The translations under genes were made by a program, and so were the position numbers. The notes beneath the pieces are model-generated. The model was not told the origin of the DNA, did not search any database, and saw nothing but the letters and a program-made list of their open reading frames with translations. This document shows positions 1 to 6,542 of a DNA stretch of 7,391 nt, piece after piece (within the stretch, counting starts at the first letter, position 1; each line of letters starts with the position of its first letter). This stretch comes from Planctomycetota bacterium (GTDB taxonomy: Bacteria; Planctomycetota; MHYJ01; WSZJ01; JACPWG01), in assembly GCA_016220045.1 (NCBI GenBank), contig JACRIP010000576.1:1-7391 (forward strand), read 5' to 3'.

Positions 1-695
1 ATGACGCACCAGTCCGCGTGCATGATTTGGGGCGGCGGCGACGAGGTCTGCCCCTGCCCAGAAGCAGGCGGGGAGATCATCTCCCGCAGAGGAACCTGTC
101 GAGGCCAGTCGTCGAATAGACTCCTGCTTCCGCTCATCGGACAGAAATCCTCTAGGAAGAGTTTTCGAACGTGATAGGGGGTCATTCCAAGACTCGCGGG
201 TATCGTCGAAATCACCGAGGGGTCGAGCAGAATTGCCAACACGACACGCAGGTCTCGGGCGCTGAGCGCAGCAAGTTCACGGATTTTCCTGTCGACCCCG
301 TCCCCCTCGGACTTCCAGGCACTCACTACGTCGTAGCCGCCATAGGCTGGCCCCGGGTGGATATCCATCTTGAGTAGCGCATGAGCGGGGCGCCAGGTCG
401 GACCCACCACGACTGCCCGTTCGAAGCGATGCACCGTGCACCGTAGCCCAAACCGTGACTCCAGGTACTCCGAGCAACGAGTCGGCTCGATGGCTCCGAG
501 CGACTCGATGGGCCAGCCGTAGATCGTACGCCACGCTGAGAGCGGGCGCAAGCAGCCGCAGTCCGTGCATAGAAGATACCCATGCGCGCGTGGCAGCAGG
601 AGCGTCACCAGGATCTGGGCTACCGAGAGGAGCGCGAGCCCACCCAGCAACCAGCGAAGACCAAACCGCCATCGTATGCACCGGGTGCGGGGCAT
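1..695 (-). CDS. Partial membrane-anchored protein of unknown function (runs off the left edge)
   Basis: An open frame of 231 codons runs from an ATG at 695 to the window edge with no stop, so the C-terminus is missing. The start is MPRTRCIRWRFGLRWLLGG, followed by a hydrophobic run to about residue 35 (ALLSVAQILVTLLLP). This looks like an N-terminal transmembrane anchor with a basic cytoplasmic tip. Just after it comes a cysteine cluster, LLCTDCGCLR (about residues 41-50), and further cysteines follow near residues 73 and 84. The later part (about 150-195) looks helical and soluble. A GGA six bases before the ATG is a weak ribosome-binding site. An in-frame ATG at 728 would add 11 residues but has no better site. 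I do not recognise the family. The long uninterrupted frame with a sensible N-terminus makes it a real gene; function is not inferred. Confidence 0.7.
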   Translation of the reverse strand, partial: MPRTRCIRWRFGLRWLLGGLALLSVAQILVTLLLPRAHGYLLCTDCGCLRPLSAWRTIYGWPIESLGAIEPTRCSEYLESRFGLRCTVHRFERAVVVGPTWRPAHALLKMDIHPGPAYGGYDVVSAWKSEGDGVDRKIRELAALSARDLRVVLAILLDPSVISTIPASLGMTPYHVRKLFLEDFCPMSGSRSLFDDWPRQVPLREMISPPASGQGQTSSPPPQIMHADWCV

Positions 696-1033
696 GCTCT
701 GTCCATCCACGTCCAGGCCGGCAGGCATTGATTCGGAGGACTCGTCTCGCTGCAATCCGCGCTGAAGATCCCGGTCAAAAGGACGGCGGTCTTCGGCACG
801 GACACCACCGACATCAGTTGGGTGAGCGACTCGAAGTGGAACCTGCGCGCACTAAAGACCATCGCCAGACGATCTCGGTGTCCGAGCGCAGCGCCTGCCG
901 CAGGCCGTCCTGGGCAGTCTCCGTCAGCCGCGCGCCTGGCGGATGCGCCCCCGCAGGCCCAGCGCCTGCGCCGAACTGGGGATGGGCGCCAGGATCCGCT
1001 CCTCCTCCCGCCGCGCCGCAATCATCCGGACCA
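696..1033. other. Gene-free stretch between the LRR lipoprotein gene and the partial membrane protein gene
   Basis: About 340 bases separate the LRR gene stop from the start of the next gene on the same strand. Several open frames cross it on both strands, but none shows a recognisable domain, a good ribosome-binding site or a credible N-terminus. A minus-strand frame here is continuous with the partial gene back to a TAG near 860, so a slightly longer N-terminus is possible. No RNA gene, clear terminator or promoter was seen. It may hold decayed coding sequence. Confidence 0.4.
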
Positions 1034-2614
1034 CTACGGCAAGCTGCGAATGGTCGCGTAAGGGAGCGATTTTCGTAGTGCCGCCCGCGTGGCTGTGCTG
1101 ATCCGGTTGGGCACGCACATAACTTCGATGTCGCTTAGGGCGCGCAGCTCAAGGGCGCCTTTGTCAGTAAGGTCAGTCCTGGATACATCCAATTGTCGCA
1201 GCGACTTCAGGGTTCCAAGGGAGGCGGCTCCCGCGTCCCCGAGACGACTATAGCTCAGATTCAGAGTTTCCAGGCGCCGCAACTTGGCAAGATGTGCAAA
1301 ACCGGAATCTGACACCTGGGTCTTGCCAATCCTTAGTATCTTGAGGGCGGTAAGCCTAGAGAGCGCCTCCATGCCATCGTCCGTAATTCTCGTACCTGAA
1401 ACGTCAAGACATGTCAGGCTCGGCGCCCGGCTCAGCGACCTCAGAGATCTGTCGGTGATTTGGGTTGAACGCAGGCACAGGTCCTGAAGTAACGGCAACT
1501 CGACGAGGCGAGTCACACTCCGATCCGTGAGGTTGGTCTCGGAAACATCTAGGTGCTTCAGGCCCTTGAATCTGAGAATCTCCGGGAGCCCGGCATCCGT
1601 GATGCTCGTCAGGCTGAGAGTAAGCCGTTCCAGATTGGCAAGCTTGGCGAGATGCGCCAAGCCGGCATCTGTGATCTTCGTTTTCCGAAGTCCAAGTTCC
1701 CGCAACCCGACCAAACGCCCCAGGTAGGAGGCTCCTGAGTCCGTGATGCCGGAGCCACTCAGGATCAGGCGTTCAAGCCCCGCTAGGCGGCTCAGCGCGT
1801 CCAGCCCGCGGTCCGTGATGGGACACTCGGCCAGGTTCACAGCTCGCAATGCGGGGAACGAGGAAAGCGAGTTCAACCCCCGATCGGAGATGCTGGTGCA
1901 TGCGGCCTTGAGAACGCTTAGTTGCCGAAGGGGGCGGAGAGACTCAATCCCCGCATCTGTCATCGGGGTGAAGAACAAATCCAGGGACTGCAACGACGCC
2001 AGGCTGCTCAAGTGTGCCACGCCGGCATCTGTTATCTTGTTTTCGCCGAGATCCAGCACTTGAAGCTGCTGCATCGGGGCAAGCTGCGCCACTCCGGTGT
2101 CGGTGATGTTCCCCTTCAATGCCAACGATCGCAGACTCCGGAGTCGGGCGACCCAGGGGACGAGTGCATCCGTGACCAGGGATCCACAGCACCGCAAGCT
2201 GGTCAGCCCCTCGAATTGGAGCAGGGACGGATACTCGGTTTCGCGCGGTACCAGGGCTACACCCTGGACTCTCGCCCGCCGAACTTCACCTAGTACTGCG
2301 GAGATGTTGAGAGCACCTCGCTGTTCGATCCACCAGCGGCAGCCTGGAGGGACAAGGAGAGGGGTGCGCCGGGGTGTCCGACCCAGCCAGTACGGCTCGT
2401 TCCAGTCATCATCCTCTTTCCAGACATCGAATTCCAGTGGCGAATTGAACTCCGACTCTGGTGAGACGCTCGCGGGGCCGCCAGTGTCGCCAGTGCACCC
2501 CGCGAGTATGGTTGCCAGTGCGACAAGAGACCACGCCGCCAGCGACCGCACACCAGGAATGAACGCGCAGACGCCCGGCCTTGGTGGTGATGCGGGTTTG
2601 GACGCAACGCTCAC
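1034..2614 (-). CDS. Leucine-rich-repeat lipoprotein
   Basis: A 526-residue secreted lipoprotein. The N-terminus has a long basic and hydrophobic leader ending in the lipobox LAGC with the lipidated cysteine at residue 40. After an acidic linker (about 55-75) and a non-repeat segment, residues from about 135 to 505 form roughly 14 leucine-rich repeats of 23-24 residues. Each follows the pattern ITDxGLxxLxxLxxLxxLxLxxT. Such repeats make a curved solenoid used for protein binding, and many similar paralogs occur in Planctomycetota. The partner here is unknown. The start is a GTG preceded by GGAG eight bases upstream; the nearby ATG at 2619 is out of frame and meets a stop within three codons. 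It lies 21 bases after the RHS fragment, on the same strand, so the two may share a transcript. There is no sign of an enzymatic domain. Confidence is high for the architecture, low for the role. Confidence 0.88.
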   Translation of the reverse strand: MSVASKPASPPRPGVCAFIPGVRSLAAWSLVALATILAGCTGDTGGPASVSPESEFNSPLEFDVWKEDDDWNEPYWLGRTPRRTPLLVPPGCRWWIEQRGALNISAVLGEVRRARVQGVALVPRETEYPSLLQFEGLTSLRCCGSLVTDALVPWVARLRSLRSLALKGNITDTGVAQLAPMQQLQVLDLGENKITDAGVAHLSSLASLQSLDLFFTPMTDAGIESLRPLRQLSVLKAACTSISDRGLNSLSSFPALRAVNLAECPITDRGLDALSRLAGLERLILSGSGITDSGASYLGRLVGLRELGLRKTKITDAGLAHLAKLANLERLTLSLTSITDAGLPEILRFKGLKHLDVSETNLTDRSVTRLVELPLLQDLCLRSTQITDRSLRSLSRAPSLTCLDVSGTRITDDGMEALSRLTALKILRIGKTQVSDSGFAHLAKLRRLETLNLSYSRLGDAGAASLGTLKSLRQLDVSRTDLTDKGALELRALSDIEVMCVPNRISTATRAALRKSLPYATIRSLP

Positions 2615-2635
2615 GGCATCGTCTCCACTACCGAG

Positions 2636-3220
2636 TCAGAAGGCTGTGACGCCCCGCGGCGAGGTCGTGCTCGTGAGGTTTCCCACGCCGTCCTTCGTGT
2701 AGGAGGTGGTGAGGTTCAATCCACCCGGGTTCACGATCAGGCGCCCCAGGTATCCCGCCGACGGCCCGGCGGCGAAGTAGTCGAATCGCGTGGCCCGGCC
2801 CTCCGGGTCGATCGCTCGCGTCCGCCACCCGGCGCCATCATACCAGAACTTCTCCTCTGCCGGCAGCGGCGTCGTCACGCCCAGGGTGACGAGCGGGTGG
2901 GCGATCTTGACCAGGTTGCCGCCCGTCTGGTTGACCAGCCCGTCGCCGTTGAGGTCGCCGAGCGCGGCGTCCTCGAGGTCCCAGAAGTAGGTGGTCGCCC
3001 GGCCGCCGGGGATGGTATGGGTCTTGACCGGGCTCCATGGAACACCGGAAAGATAGGTCCAGCTCGCGGCCTGGTCGGTCATCGGTGGGTTGAGCGCCAC
3101 CGAGCGGTGCTCCAGCAGGGGGCTGCGGCAGATTCGGGCGGCGCTGGCGGCGGTGGGTGCGGGTTGCGGCCCCCCCGCCCCGCGGCCATCGAGGATCCAT
3201 CGAAGCGCCCACCGGCCCAT
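2636..3220 (-). pseudogene. RHS/YD-repeat protein fragment
   Basis: A 194-residue frame whose second half is RHS-like: phrases such as GNLVKIAHP, FWYDGAGWRTRAIDPEGRATR and YTKDGVGNLTSTTSPRG match the YD-repeat style of large RHS shell proteins. Around residues 90-100 the run GDLNGDGLVNQTGG resembles a calcium-binding dockerin-type loop set between repeats. RHS proteins are usually over 1000 residues, with many repeats and a variable toxin tip. Here only a few repeats remain, an in-frame TGA immediately precedes the first ATG, and the frame stops soon after the last repeat. The first 40 or so residues are low-complexity and probably not original coding. I read it as a remnant, perhaps left after rearrangement; a short expressed product cannot be excluded. 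Confidence 0.6.
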
Positions 3221-3340
3221 TCAAAAGGGCCCTCTCGGTGCGTTCCGGGTGTTCGGTGGCTATCGATCCCGCCTCTCCCACTCCCCTTCGCATCCCCCCC
3301 CCGCGCCCCAGCCCCGGGCCCGCACTTCGAACCTGACCCG

Positions 3341-3991
3341 CTATTCCGCCCTCAGCACCGCCAGGTCCCCCAGCGTGACGGTCCAATCCTCGGTCGCGCC
3401 GGTCACCAGATACCGCAGCACCGCTTCGGCCGCGACGGCCGCCGCCAGTACGACCAGGTTGCGCGCCAGCGGCACGTCGCACGCATCTTCGCCCACGCCC
3501 GTCGGAACCGCGTAGCGCGCGTCCCAGCGCACCTCGGCGAATCCCGTCGCCGACAACCCAACGTGCAGGCAGGCCACGCCCGTGCCCCCCGCCGCCCGCA
3601 CGTACTTTGCCACCGCGGCGCGCGCCGCACGATGGTCGAACGCGTCGACCACGAGGTCCGCGCCGGCCAGCAGCCGCGCCGCATTTGCGGCCGTCAACTC
3701 CTTCGCCGTCCCCTCCGCCTCCACCCCCACCGCCCGGAACAGATGGTTGCGCAGCGCCTCCGTCTTCAGCGCCCCGATGTCATCCCGGGTGTACACCTGG
3801 GTCCCGAGATTCCCCTCGGCGACGCGGTCGCGATCGATCAGATGCAGTCGGCGCGCGCCCGCCCGCGCCAGCCCGTCGGCGAGGTGCGAGCCGATCGCCC
3901 CCGCGCCGCAGATCGAGCTCCGCGGGCGCGCGGGCCGCTCCGCCGACTCCGCGCCGCGATAGAGCCGCTCGTGCCGGTCGAATTCGGCCAT
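3341..3991 (-). CDS. E1/ThiF-like adenylyltransferase
   Basis: A 216-residue ThiF/MoeB/E1 superfamily protein. The family binds ATP and adenylates the C-terminal glycine of ubiquitin-like or sulfur-carrier proteins. Visible landmarks are the nucleotide loop GAGAIG (29-34), the acidic residue D53 ending the second strand (LIDRDRV), NLGTQVY (61-67), DIGALK with K76, and D116 in VVDAFDHR. Cysteines at 141 and 171 (EDACDVPLARN) are candidates for a thioester-forming residue; C171 sits where the crossover segment is expected. Differences from classical ThiF/MoeB: the usual arginine of N-L-x-R-Q is threonine here, and there is no CxxC zinc pair. The ATG follows the preceding stop by one base (TGACATG), and GAGGAGGA at the end of that gene is a strong ribosome-binding site, so the two are translationally coupled. 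Its likely substrate is the small protein at 6804-7061. Confidence 0.87.
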   Translation of the reverse strand: MAEFDRHERLYRGAESAERPARPRSSICGAGAIGSHLADGLARAGARRLHLIDRDRVAEGNLGTQVYTRDDIGALKTEALRNHLFRAVGVEAEGTAKELTAANAARLLAGADLVVDAFDHRAARAAVAKYVRAAGGTGVACLHVGLSATGFAEVRWDARYAVPTGVGEDACDVPLARNLVVLAAAVAAEAVLRYLVTGATEDWTVTLGDLAVLRAE

Positions 3992-3992
3992 G

Positions 3993-4844
3993 TCAATCCT
4001 CCTCGCCCGGCATGGGCCGCCGCGCCGCGCGCAGCACGCCGACCAGGCTGGCCAGGTCGAAGCTACGGTCTGCGCCCGAAAGGCAGATGCCGGCGCTCAC
4101 GACCTCCAATCCGGCCGCGCGCACGACGCTGGTGTAGCTCCGCCGGTCCACGCGATACGTAACCGAGATTTCGTCGCCGCGCTCGACGTACCCTTCGAGG
4201 GTCGCGCCGCCGTGAGCCACGGCGCGCGCCAGACGGCGCTCGACCTCCGGCCGCTCCGCCTCACGCCGCCGCTCCAGCCGCCAGGCGTAGAGCGCGCGCT
4301 CCCCGGCCGCCAGCCCGCGCTTCGCCAGCTCCTCGACCGGCCGCAGGTCGGCCAGCGCCCGCCGCAGGTAGTCGGCGAGGCTCGGGTCGCGCCGGCGATC
4401 GCGATCGTCGAACAGAAAGGCGCCGCCGTCGAAGCGCACGACCACCGCGTCGAAATCGCGCAGCCCCTCGGCCAGCCGCACGGGGAAGAGCCCCTCGACG
4501 CGGAGCGCCGACGCGCGCGGATTGACCGGCAACCCGAACCACGCGGCGCCGCCCCCGCCGACCCCGCCGTGGACGGCCACGACGGCCTGCAGCGCGGGAA
4601 GCCGCTGCAGGAAACGCCGGACGGCGATCCGGTCCGCCGCCTCGACGACGTCGGCGCGCGTCGCATCGCGCGCGCGGCAGACCTGCCACCCCGGCGGCCC
4701 CGCCACCGTGAGCTCGCAGACCACGCCGGCGATGCGCACGCGCACCCGGCCCCGGCCCCCCGCGGGCACCGGCGCGAGAAAGAGCGTGCCCGCACAGCGC
4801 CGCTCGGCGTCGCCGAGCCGACCGACCAGATCGTGGATGGTCAT
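3993..4844 (-). CDS. Unrecognised 283-residue protein coupled to Ro60 and E1
   Basis: The start codon overlaps the Ro60 stop (ATGA), and the stop lies one base before the E1 start, so it is the middle gene of a tight three-gene unit. Residues 1-145 look like an alpha/beta domain with several predicted strands (RVRVRIAGVVCELTV, then FDAVVVRFDGGAFLFDD). Residues 150-210 are highly charged and probably helical. Residues 220-272 form a beta-rich end (ISVTYRVDRRSYTSVV) leading to LEVVSAGICLSG with C254, then SFDLASLVGVL. Cysteines lie at 17, 43, 56 and 254. From its place between Ro60 and an E1, an E2-like carrier or adaptor role is possible with C254 as a candidate, by analogy with the E2-like B protein of PRTRC cassettes. 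I see no clear E2 signature, so this stays speculation. No signal peptide or membrane segment. Confidence 0.8.
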   Translation of the reverse strand: MTIHDLVGRLGDAERRCAGTLFLAPVPAGGRGRVRVRIAGVVCELTVAGPPGWQVCRARDATRADVVEAADRIAVRRFLQRLPALQAVVAVHGGVGGGGAAWFGLPVNPRASALRVEGLFPVRLAEGLRDFDAVVVRFDGGAFLFDDRDRRRDPSLADYLRRALADLRPVEELAKRGLAAGERALYAWRLERRREAERPEVERRLARAVAHGGATLEGYVERGDEISVTYRVDRRSYTSVVRAAGLEVVSAGICLSGADRSFDLASLVGVLRAARRPMPGEED

Positions 4845-6367
4845 GCGCCGGCGTTCCCGCCCGCGCGTCCGCCGCTCCCGGAGCTCACGCTCCCCCCGCC
4901 GCCCCGCGTCGGCAGCGGGTAGTCCATGATCTCCAGCAACAGGTCGAGCCGCGACGGCCGCGTCAGCAGCGGGATCAGGTTGGGCAGCGAATACTGGTCG
5001 CCCATGACTTCGAACGTGTCGCAGCCGAGTCCCTCCTTCGCCAGCGCACGCTCCACCTGGTCGGTCGCCGTGCCGCACTTGAGGAGCAGCACCTGCGGAT
5101 CGGCCGCGAGCGCCTGGCGGTAGGCCGCGAGCGTGGGTACGAGAAAGGGAGCCGTGTTCTCCTGCTCGTCGGTGATGAGAAGGATCTGCTCCACGCGCTG
5201 CTGCGCGCGCAGGAGCATCTGCACGCCGACGCCGAGCGAGGTGTTGCCGCCCGCCTTGATCCCGGCGAACGCAACCTCCCAGTCCTTGAGCGTGGCGCCC
5301 GGGACGCGGATCGCGTAGGCCAGGGTGTCGCAGGCGTAGACGTAGAGCGGGGCCTCGCAAACGCCGGAGATGAGCGCGCCGACCTGCTTGGCCAGCTCGA
5401 TCGCGATCTCCATCGAGCCCGACTTGTCGACCAGGATCGCGGTCGGGCGCTTGATCGTGCCTCGGGCCTTCACCTGGGCATCGGCCACGGCGTGGAGGCG
5501 GTCCGCCTCCGCGCCGACCAGGCCGGCGGCGGCGATCGCCTTCCGGGTCTTGAGGGCGGCCACGCGGTGCGCACTCTTCGCCGCGACCAGCTTCGCGTCC
5601 ACCAGCGCCTTGATTTCCGGGTGGTCGAGCGCGCCGCGGCGCTTGAGCAGGGCGAGCGAATTGATCAGCTCCTGCGGGCTCATCACGTGGACGAGCGCGG
5701 CGAGGACGGAGGGGGAGAGGGCGCGGACGGCGGTCGCGGCGATGCGGAACGGGATCTCCGCCTCCGCGATGATCCGCGCCTGCTCCGCCGTGTCGGTCGC
5801 GCGCGCCAGGCGCTTGAGCGCGGCGAGCGGCGAGTCGGCGGGCGGGTCGTCGGCGAAGAGAATCTGCTGCGCGCGCGGGCCGGGCTTGAGGTGGAGCACG
5901 GCGTACAGGCGCTTGATCGCCTTGCGCGCGTGCAGCACGGCGTGGTCGAACTGCGCCGGGTTGGCCTCGCGCTCGGCGAGGTAGCGCGCGATCTCCGTGC
6001 GCAGCGAGCGCGGGATGTTGCGGAAGAGTCCGGTCTTCACCGGACCCGACTTCGCGCCCGTGGCGACGCGGCCGTGGATGAAGTCGAAAACGCGCGCGAC
6101 CTGGTAGGGCGGCAGCCGGCGCAGGAGGGCGAGACCGGCGTCGCGGTGGCCGGCGAAAGCGGAGCAGGCGAGCGTGGCGACGAACATTTCGTGGTGGTCG
6201 CGCACGTCGCCGTGGTCGGCGTACCAGGCCGCGAGGCGGACGTAGAAGAGCGGGTCGGCGGCGACGATCTCGGCGTGAACCGGCGCGATCTGGTGCAGGC
6301 GCCGGTGCGGGGTCGTCAGCAGCGAATTGAGGAGGCGGAGGCGCAGATCGCGTTCGGGAGTGTCCAT
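4841..6367 (-). CDS. rsr: Ro60/TROVE-like RNA-binding protein with vWA domain
   Basis: A 508-residue protein, close to the usual length of Ro60 (bacterial Rsr). Residues 1-300 are almost entirely helical, as expected of the HEAT-like TROVE ring that binds misfolded RNA ends and Y RNAs. MSPQELINSLALLKRRGAL (229-247) matches the style of the late TROVE region. Residues 308-470 form a von Willebrand A domain with a complete metal site: D314, S316 and S318 (DKSGSM), T376 (GGNTS) and D400 (ITD). The N-terminus lacks the 'NSAGGYVW'-like opening I associate with typical Rsr, so this is a divergent member. The C-terminus ends in a glycine/serine-rich tail from about 489. Its start lies 11 bases after the tRNA-like Y RNA candidate on the same strand. 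In other bacteria Rsr with a Y RNA docks on the exoribonuclease PNPase for structured RNA decay. The gene symbol rests on architecture and context. Confidence 0.82.
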   Translation of the reverse strand: MDTPERDLRLRLLNSLLTTPHRRLHQIAPVHAEIVAADPLFYVRLAAWYADHGDVRDHHEMFVATLACSAFAGHRDAGLALLRRLPPYQVARVFDFIHGRVATGAKSGPVKTGLFRNIPRSLRTEIARYLAEREANPAQFDHAVLHARKAIKRLYAVLHLKPGPRAQQILFADDPPADSPLAALKRLARATDTAEQARIIAEAEIPFRIAATAVRALSPSVLAALVHVMSPQELINSLALLKRRGALDHPEIKALVDAKLVAAKSAHRVAALKTRKAIAAAGLVGAEADRLHAVADAQVKARGTIKRPTAILVDKSGSMEIAIELAKQVGALISGVCEAPLYVYACDTLAYAIRVPGATLKDWEVAFAGIKAGGNTSLGVGVQMLLRAQQRVEQILLITDEQENTAPFLVPTLAAYRQALAADPQVLLLKCGTATDQVERALAKEGLGCDTFEVMGDQYSLPNLIPLLTRPSRLDLLLEIMDYPLPTRGGGGSVSSGSGGRAGGNAGA

Positions 6368-6372
6368 CGGGG

Positions 6373-6381
6373 TTCCGCTCC
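6373..6381 (-). promoter_or_regulatory. Ribosome-binding site of Ro60, overlapping the Y RNA stem
   Basis: Reading toward the ATG at 6367, the only purine-rich sites are GGAG (6381-6378, ten bases before the ATG) and GGAA (6376-6373, five bases before it). The GGAG forms the last four bases of the 3' strand of the 12-bp terminal stem of the RNA element upstream. In a transcript reading through both, folding of that stem would bury this site. Which of the two is used cannot be decided from sequence. Confidence 0.5.
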
Positions 6382-6542
6382 GGGCGTACGAGTTCGGCCT
6401 GCTAATCTGTTTTGGTGCTCTACCGCTGAGCTACGCGCCGGCATACGGGAATCGAAGACTGGTCGGCGCGGCGGGATTCGAACCCGCGCCCCCCCGCGTT
6501 GAAGGCGTTTGTAAGCAAGCGCAGGTCAGGGTACGCCCGGAG
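6378..6542 (-). ncRNA. yrlA: tRNA-mimicking Y RNA (YrlA class) next to Ro60
   Basis: Read on the minus strand. A terminal stem of 12 perfect pairs joins CTCCGGGCGTAC (6542-6531) to GTACGCCCGGAG (6389-6378). Next comes an asymmetric internal loop, CCTGA (6530-6526) facing CCGAACTC (6397-6390), closed by CCTGC/GCAGG (6525-6521 with 6402-6398). Inside lies a tRNA in circularly permuted order: a T-arm with a 5-bp stem and loop TTCGAAT (6487-6471), the acceptor 3' strand CGCGCCG followed by ACCA (6470-6460), a 19-nt connector (6459-6441), the acceptor 5' strand CGGCGCG (6440-6434, seven perfect pairs), TA at positions 8-9, and the D-arm GCTC-AGCGGTA-GAGC (6431-6417). No anticodon arm is present; the Ro60-type stem takes its place. 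GGCCGAA opposite CTGACC resembles the bulged Ro60 site of animal Y RNAs (GGUCCGAA opposite UUGACU), though on swapped strands. The position just upstream of Ro60 strongly supports the call. Exact RNA ends are inferred from the stem. Confidence 0.8.
6417..6487 (-). other. Permuted tRNA-like module (T-arm, acceptor, D-arm)
   Basis: This is the effector-side domain of the Y RNA. The acceptor stem and the T-arm abut without a gap, and the D-arm follows the acceptor after two bases, exactly as in a tRNA elbow. The invariant-type D-loop GG and T-loop TTCGAAT are kept, so D-loop/T-loop docking should form. The encoded ACCA after the acceptor matches a mature tRNA 3' end and could still be recognised by tRNA-processing enzymes. 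A standard tRNA finder would probably miss it or report half a tRNA. Confidence 0.82.

Noticed and set aside
277..1021. Minus-strand frames at 277-681 and 620-1021
   Set aside because: They are out of frame with the convincing membrane-protein gene or lie in the gene-free stretch, and show no domain or hydrophobic pattern of their own.
3214..3231. Hairpin GGCCC...GGGCC after the E1 gene as a terminator
   Set aside because: Only 5 bp, no T-tract, and it overlaps the first codons of the RHS frame; too weak to call.
2897..4922. Long plus-strand frames opposite the RHS fragment, E1 and unknown protein
   Set aside because: They are rich in R, P, A and G, lack any domain, and mirror well-supported minus-strand genes; this is typical of high-GC shadow frames.
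6417..6487. Boundary between two ordinary tandem tRNA genes (3' half of one, 5' half of the next)
   Set aside because: The two acceptor strands are perfectly complementary over 7 bp, only 19 nt apart, and flanked by a long inverted repeat. No matching D-arm upstream or T-arm downstream completes either tRNA.
5492..6502. Long plus-strand frame ending in a 'GGIRTRAPPR' tail, and a neighbouring frame with 'AGFEPAPPR'
   Set aside because: These tails are the familiar antisense translation of a tRNA T-arm; the rest is antisense to the Ro60 gene.
6378..6542. A permuted two-piece tmRNA (ssrA) or a standard tRNA gene
   Set aside because: The D-arm is a normal tRNA D-arm, unlike that of tmRNA, and no tag reading frame is seen. 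There is no anticodon arm, and a 12-bp stem encloses the permuted halves, which fits a Y RNA better than a tRNA.
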